10,293 nucleotides of DNA, taken from contig CAMLRH010000068.1 in the NCBI GenBank assembly GCA_946482375.1, forward strand, positions 1 to 10,293, read 5' to 3'. Below, piece after piece: positions 7,151 through 10,293 of the stretch (position 1 is its first letter; each line of letters begins with the position of its first letter). The notes beneath the pieces were generated by a model, which searched no databases, was not told the origin of the DNA, and saw only the letters and a list, made by a program, of their open reading frames with translations. The stretch is from an uncultured Caulobacteraceae bacterium. GTDB taxonomy: Bacteria > Pseudomonadota > Alphaproteobacteria > Caulobacterales > Caulobacteraceae. The translations under genes and the position numbers were made by a program.

Positions 7151-8127
7151 TGCGTCTGTCTCCCAAGGGTATCGGCGCCATCGCGCTGGCGTCGGTCATC
7201 GTGCTGGGCGTCGCCGGTGTCGGCTTCGGCAAGGAGCTGTTTGGCCGCTTCATGCCGCAGGCGAAGGCCCCCGTCGTCGCCGTCGACCAGCCGAGCGCCG
7301 AGGATCGCGCCGCCATTCAGGCGCTGGCGGTCGAACCGGCCGTCGCCATCCAGGTGCAGGGTGACAACGCGCTGCGCATCAACGCTTCGCTGCCCTTCTC
7401 GAAGGCTCCGATCGAAGCCGCGCGCCCGTTCAATTCGGCGGCGGGCGCGGACTACGCCAACGCGCTCGATTGCATGACCACGGCCGTCTACTACGAGGCC
7501 GCCTACGAGTCCGTCGAAGGTCAGCGTGCGGTCGCCCAGGTGGTGCTGAACCGCATGCGCCACCCGGCCTTCCCGAAGACGGTCTGCGGCGTGGTCTACC
7601 AGGGCGCGCCGAACCCGGGCTGCCAGTTCAGCTTCGCCTGTGACGGTTCGCTGGCCAGGGCGCCGGCGCCGGCCGCCTGGCGTCGCTCCAAACAGATCGC
7701 GGCCGAGGCCCTGCGGGGATATGTCATGGCCCAGGTTGGCCAGGCGACCCACTATCATGCCGACTACGTCGCGCCTTACTGGGCGCCCAGGCTCGCCAAG
7801 GTGAAGCAGATCGGCGCGCACATCTTCTATCGCTGGCCTGGAAGCTGGGGCCGCCGAGCCGCCTTCACCGGGCGCTATGCGGGCGGTGAACGCCTGTTCG
7901 AGGACATTCAGCTGACCAAGGCCGAGGTCGAGGCGCCGCCGGTCGCGCCCGACCCCACCGACCGGCGCGCGGAGAACGACGTCGGCGGCCGTATCGTCAC
8001 CGGCCTCGGCTGGACGCCGTCCATTCCCAGGCCGTCCGAAAGCGGCGGCGCCATGGCCGCCATCCTCGCCGGCCAGCAGGCGGCGGCGATGACCGCATCG
8101 GTGACGCCTGAGACTCCCGAGGGCTGA
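7147..8127 (+). CDS. SleB/CwlJ-type cell wall hydrolase, membrane-anchored
   Basis: This 326-residue protein has an N-terminal hydrophobic segment (about 8-28) without a clear cleavage site, so it is probably a signal anchor facing the periplasm. A linker leads to a Hydrolase_2 (SleB) domain at about 108-235. Visible hallmarks are the likely catalytic Glu117 in YYEAAYES, the GQRAVAQVVLNR helix, TVCGVVYQG, C159-QFSFACDG-G167 and the THYHADYV motif (His202, His204). The family cuts peptidoglycan glycan strands, and in Gram-negatives its members act in wall remodelling rather than spore germination. The tail of about 90 residues is Pro/Ala-rich and unrecognised. Its ATG overlaps the ABC transporter stop (ATGA) with AGGG 7 bases upstream (7136-7139), so translation is likely coupled, and the HlyD gene follows after 4 bases. 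Being locked between the two inner-membrane T1SS genes suggests it opens the wall for the secretion apparatus; that role is inference, while the family call is firm. Confidence 0.9.
   Translation: MMRLSPKGIGAIALASVIVLGVAGVGFGKELFGRFMPQAKAPVVAVDQPSAEDRAAIQALAVEPAVAIQVQGDNALRINASLPFSKAPIEAARPFNSAAGADYANALDCMTTAVYYEAAYESVEGQRAVAQVVLNRMRHPAFPKTVCGVVYQGAPNPGCQFSFACDGSLARAPAPAAWRRSKQIAAEALRGYVMAQVGQATHYHADYVAPYWAPRLAKVKQIGAHIFYRWPGSWGRRAAFTGRYAGGERLFEDIQLTKAEVEAPPVAPDPTDRRAENDVGGRIVTGLGWTPSIPRPSESGGAMAAILAGQQAAAMTASVTPETPEG
8119..8123 (+). promoter_or_regulatory. Ribosome binding site for the GTG start of the HlyD-family gene
   Basis: GAGGG lies 8 bases before GTG 8132 and overlaps the last codons of the hydrolase gene. 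The spacing is ideal, and the resulting N-terminus carries a cytoplasmic stretch plus one transmembrane helix as expected for the family, so it supports the GTG over internal starts. Confidence 0.65.
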
Positions 8128-8131
8128 TCCC

Positions 8132-9436
8132 GTGAAGCTTCCCCAGTACGCCCGCAACCTGATCAACGACGTGCGCGCGCTGCGCGGCGCGCGGCTGATC
8201 ATCGTGGCGACCTTCGCCGGTTTCATCGTTTTCCTGCTGTGGGCCACCTTCGCCCGCGTCGACGAGGTGACGCGCGGCAACGGGCGGGTGATCCCGTCCA
8301 GCAAGGTTCAGGTGGTCCAGGCGGCCGCGCCGGCCACCATCCGAGCCATCCTGGTGCGCGGCGGCCAGAGCGTGAAGAAGGGCCAGCTCCTGGTCAGGCT
8401 CGACGACACCGAGTCCTCATCGGAACTCGGCCAGATCGAGGCGGAGAGCCAGTCGCTGGAAGCCCGCGCCGCGCGCCTGACCCAGGAAGCCCAGGGCCAG
8501 ACCTTCGGCTGTCCGGAAAGCCTGAGGGCGACCAATCCGGACGCCTGCGAAAGCGAGGCCGCGCTGCAGCAGCTGCGTTCGAGCGCCCTACAGAGCAAGC
8601 TGTCGGCGATGAGCGCCGCTGTCGAGCAGCGCCGCCGGGATCTGGCCGAGGCCCAGGCGACCGTGTCCAGCCTGCGCCAGAGCCTGCAGCTCGCCAACGA
8701 CCAGGTCGCCATGCTCGAGCCCTTGGCCGCCAAGTCTATCGTCCCGCAGACTGAACTGCTGTCGGCCCGCCGCGACGCCCAGGACATCCGCGGCCGTCTG
8801 GCCGCCGCCCAGGAAGCAATTTCCCGCAGCGCCGCAGGGGTCCGCGAGGCCCAGGCCCAGCTCTCGGAAGCCAACCTGCAATTCCGGCAGGAAGCGCTCG
8901 ACGAGCGCAACCAGCTCAGCGCCAAGCTGGCCGTTAATCAGGAGTCGCTGCGCGGCGCCGCCGGGCGGCTGGAACGGTCGGAAGTCCGTTCACCCGTCGA
9001 CGGCGTCATCAACGACGTCCAGGTGACCACGGTCGGCGGCTTCGTGAACGCGGGACAGAAGATCCTCGAAGTGGTGCCCGCCGGTGAAAAGCTGCTGATC
9101 GAGGCTCGGGTGCAGCCGCGCGACATCGCCTTCATCAACGTCGGCGACCAAGCCATCGTGAAGGTCACCGCCTACGACTTCTCGATCTACGGCGGCCTGC
9201 AGGGCAAGGTCGTGCACGTCTCGGCCGACAGCATCTACGACGAGGAGGCCAAGGAAGCCTACTTCACGGTGCTGGTGGAGACGGATCGTTCTTACCTGCG
9301 GAACGGCAAGGCGCACCTGCCGATCACGCCCGGCATGATCTGCGACGTCGAGATCATCACCGGCCGCAAGAGCGTGCTGAATTACCTGCTCAAGCCGGTC
9401 AACAAGGCCCGCAGCGAAGCGCTGCGCGAGCGCTAG
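8132..9436 (+). CDS. HlyD-family T1SS periplasmic adaptor (membrane fusion protein, LapC-like)
   Basis: This 434-residue protein links the ABC exporter to the TolC channel. The order is typical: short cytoplasmic N-terminus, one transmembrane helix (about 22-41), the first half of the lipoyl domain (ARVDEVTRGNGRVIPSSK to VRLDDTE, about 41-90), a long Glu/Gln/Ala-rich alpha-helical hairpin (about 92-285) that contacts TolC, the second lipoyl half (VRSPVDGVINDV, around 288-299), then a beta-barrel domain with VPAGEKLLIEARVQPRDIAF and the C-terminal PITPGMICDVEIITG signature. The length matches type I HlyD proteins. An unusual detail is a Cys pair (C127 and C139) in the segment within the hairpin. 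The GTG start follows the hydrolase stop by 4 bases. The gene ends 3 bases from the convergent protease gene. Confidence 0.94.
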   Translation: MKLPQYARNLINDVRALRGARLIIVATFAGFIVFLLWATFARVDEVTRGNGRVIPSSKVQVVQAAAPATIRAILVRGGQSVKKGQLLVRLDDTESSSELGQIEAESQSLEARAARLTQEAQGQTFGCPESLRATNPDACESEAALQQLRSSALQSKLSAMSAAVEQRRRDLAEAQATVSSLRQSLQLANDQVAMLEPLAAKSIVPQTELLSARRDAQDIRGRLAAAQEAISRSAAGVREAQAQLSEANLQFRQEALDERNQLSAKLAVNQESLRGAAGRLERSEVRSPVDGVINDVQVTTVGGFVNAGQKILEVVPAGEKLLIEARVQPRDIAFINVGDQAIVKVTAYDFSIYGGLQGKVVHVSADSIYDEEAKEAYFTVLVETDRSYLRNGKAHLPITPGMICDVEIITGRKSVLNYLLKPVNKARSEALRER

Positions 9437-9450
9437 AGGCTAGTTCGCGC
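9424..9450. terminator. Near-palindrome spanning both convergent stop codons, candidate bidirectional terminator
   Basis: Outer arms GCGCGA (9424-9429) and TCGCGC (9445-9450) pair perfectly. Inner arms CTAG (9433-9436) and CTAG (9440-9443) pair around an AGG loop, with a G-T wobble and a two-base bulge between. Each inner arm contains a stop codon, TAG of the HlyD gene and the TAG of the minus-strand protease gene. A second perfect 7-bp stem, CGCAGCG/CGCTGCG (9410-9426), overlaps its left arm and would compete. No T-run follows on either strand, so a classical intrinsic terminator is not shown. With only 3 bases between genes, any end signal must lie here or inside the coding regions. Confidence 0.35.
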
Positions 9451-10293
9451 CCGCCAGTGGCGCGGCCGAGGCCAGCTGGATCTGCGGCTGGGGCTTCGGC
9501 TGTTCCGAATAGCCGTGAATCCAGGTCCCTTCAGAGCTGAAGGTCATTATCGGCCGGTAGTCGACCACGTCCTCGGCGCGCAGCACCTTGTCGGTATTGC
9601 TGTCGAGGATGACGAAGCCGTCGCCCGTACGCACGGCCAGCACCGCGTGGTCCTGACGGCGAACGAGGTCGCGCACGATCACCAGCATGAGGTCGCGCGA
9701 GGGGATGCCCGCCGCGCGCAGGACCTGCATCTTGGCGATGGCGTAGTCCTCGCAGTCACCCCGGCCGCGGCGCAGCGACTCCTGGGCGTTGGCCCAGTGG
9801 TCGGCCTGGCCATAGGTGACGCGGTCTTCCGAGAAGGTGATGCGGTGGTTCACCGCCGCGTTCACTTCCCGCAGCTGCTCGGCGCGATCGCCGGAAGCGG
9901 AGTAGGCGACGCGGGTCAGCGCCTGCGAACCGCCGGCGCGACTGACGCTGCGCCACTTGCTGTCGAGACGGGTAGAACCGATGCGGATGGCCTTCGAGCC
10001 GAACAGGTCCGGCGCGCGGGTGACAACGGTGCGTTCGGCGACATGCGGCGCGGGCTGGGTCAGCACCGCGCGCTGCAGGTAAGGGCTACGGACCGTCGCC
10101 GAAGCGTCGGTCGCCGCAAGCGTGATGGTCCGGGCCTTCGGCTGGGCCGTCGCTTCGGTGATCTTCAGGGGGGCAGGGGCTGCGGCCATCGGAGCCGAGC
10201 CGCCGCTCTGCTGGGCGGCGATCATCGCCAGCCGGCTGGGCGCGCCGCCGAGGATGGCGCTGGTCTTGGCCGAGCTCATGGCGCTGTAGTCGC
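9440..10293 (-). CDS. LapG-type transglutaminase-like cysteine protease (BTLCP), possibly 5'-truncated
   Basis: This is a periplasmic cysteine protease of the bacterial transglutaminase-like family (DUF920), of which Pseudomonas LapG is the model; LapG cuts the N-terminal retention module of LapA and releases it from the cell. Counting from the ATG at 10279 (279 residues), the triad is visible: Cys176 in GRGDCEDYAIAK, His211 in QDHAVLAV and Asp226 in VILDSNTDK, with spacing close to LapG. Asp175, Glu177 and Asp178 flank the Cys as in the LapG calcium site. The domain covers about 105-260. The first ~100 residues are Ala/Ser/Thr-rich. From the 10279 ATG there is no signal peptide, yet the frame stays open upstream (codons for DYSA) to the window edge, so the true start with an export signal is probably outside. 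The gene converges on the secretion operon and so has its own promoter outside the window. The adjacent adhesin is the likely substrate, by inference. Confidence 0.9.
   Translation of the reverse strand, partial: DYSAMSSAKTSAILGGAPSRLAMIAAQQSGGSAPMAAAPAPLKITEATAQPKARTITLAATDASATVRSPYLQRAVLTQPAPHVAERTVVTRAPDLFGSKAIRIGSTRLDSKWRSVSRAGGSQALTRVAYSASGDRAEQLREVNAAVNHRITFSEDRVTYGQADHWANAQESLRRGRGDCEDYAIAKMQVLRAAGIPSRDLMLVIVRDLVRRQDHAVLAVRTGDGFVILDSNTDKVLRAEDVVDYRPIMTFSSEGTWIHGYSEQPKPQPQIQLASAAPLAGAN

Noticed and set aside
7066..8304. A 412-codon minus-strand open frame opposite the hydrolase gene
   Set aside because: It crosses three real plus-strand genes and gives an Arg/Gly-rich product without domains; it is a shadow.

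Overview
The window is GC-rich, with strong G/C preference at third codon positions, and reads as chromosome of an alphaproteobacterium. A member of the Caulobacterales (Caulobacter, Phenylobacterium or Brevundimonas type) is my best guess from gene style; this is an inference, because no taxonomic marker is present. Coding density is very high, no intergenic stretch exceeds 57 bases, and no RNA gene, insertion sequence, CRISPR array or phage gene was seen.

The content is one coherent type I secretion (T1SS) locus for a large surface adhesin of the LapA/Bap kind. On the plus strand, in order: the 3' end of a giant repetitive adhesin gene (1-2739, its start lies outside the window); an OmpA-domain periplasmic/outer-membrane protein with an 18-proline linker (2797-3525); a TolC-family outer-membrane channel (3542-4951); a LapB/HlyB-type ABC transporter with a degenerate C39 peptidase-like domain and a TTG start (4991-7150); a SleB-family cell wall hydrolase that overlaps the transporter gene by ATGA (7147-8127); and a HlyD/LapC-type adaptor with a GTG start (8132-9436). 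Gaps of 57, 16, 39, -4 and 4 bases suggest a single operon, at least from the OmpA gene onward. On the minus strand, converging with only 3 bases between stop codons, is a LapG-type transglutaminase-like cysteine protease (BTLCP; 9440 to the window edge).

Working model: ABC transporter, HlyD adaptor and TolC channel form the export machine. The adhesin is the substrate. By analogy with Pseudomonas LapG, the protease would cut the adhesin near its N-terminus to release it from the surface. The OmpA-domain protein could anchor the assembly to peptidoglycan, and the SleB-type hydrolase could open the wall locally so that the envelope-spanning machine can be built. The secretion and protease roles follow from known families; the hydrolase role is inference. 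No LapD/c-di-GMP receptor gene lies in the window.

The less ordinary points are the peptidoglycan hydrolase translationally coupled inside the secretion operon, the adhesin C-terminus without classical RTX nonapeptides, tandem hairpins before the TTG start of the transporter gene, and a near-palindrome covering both convergent stop codons.
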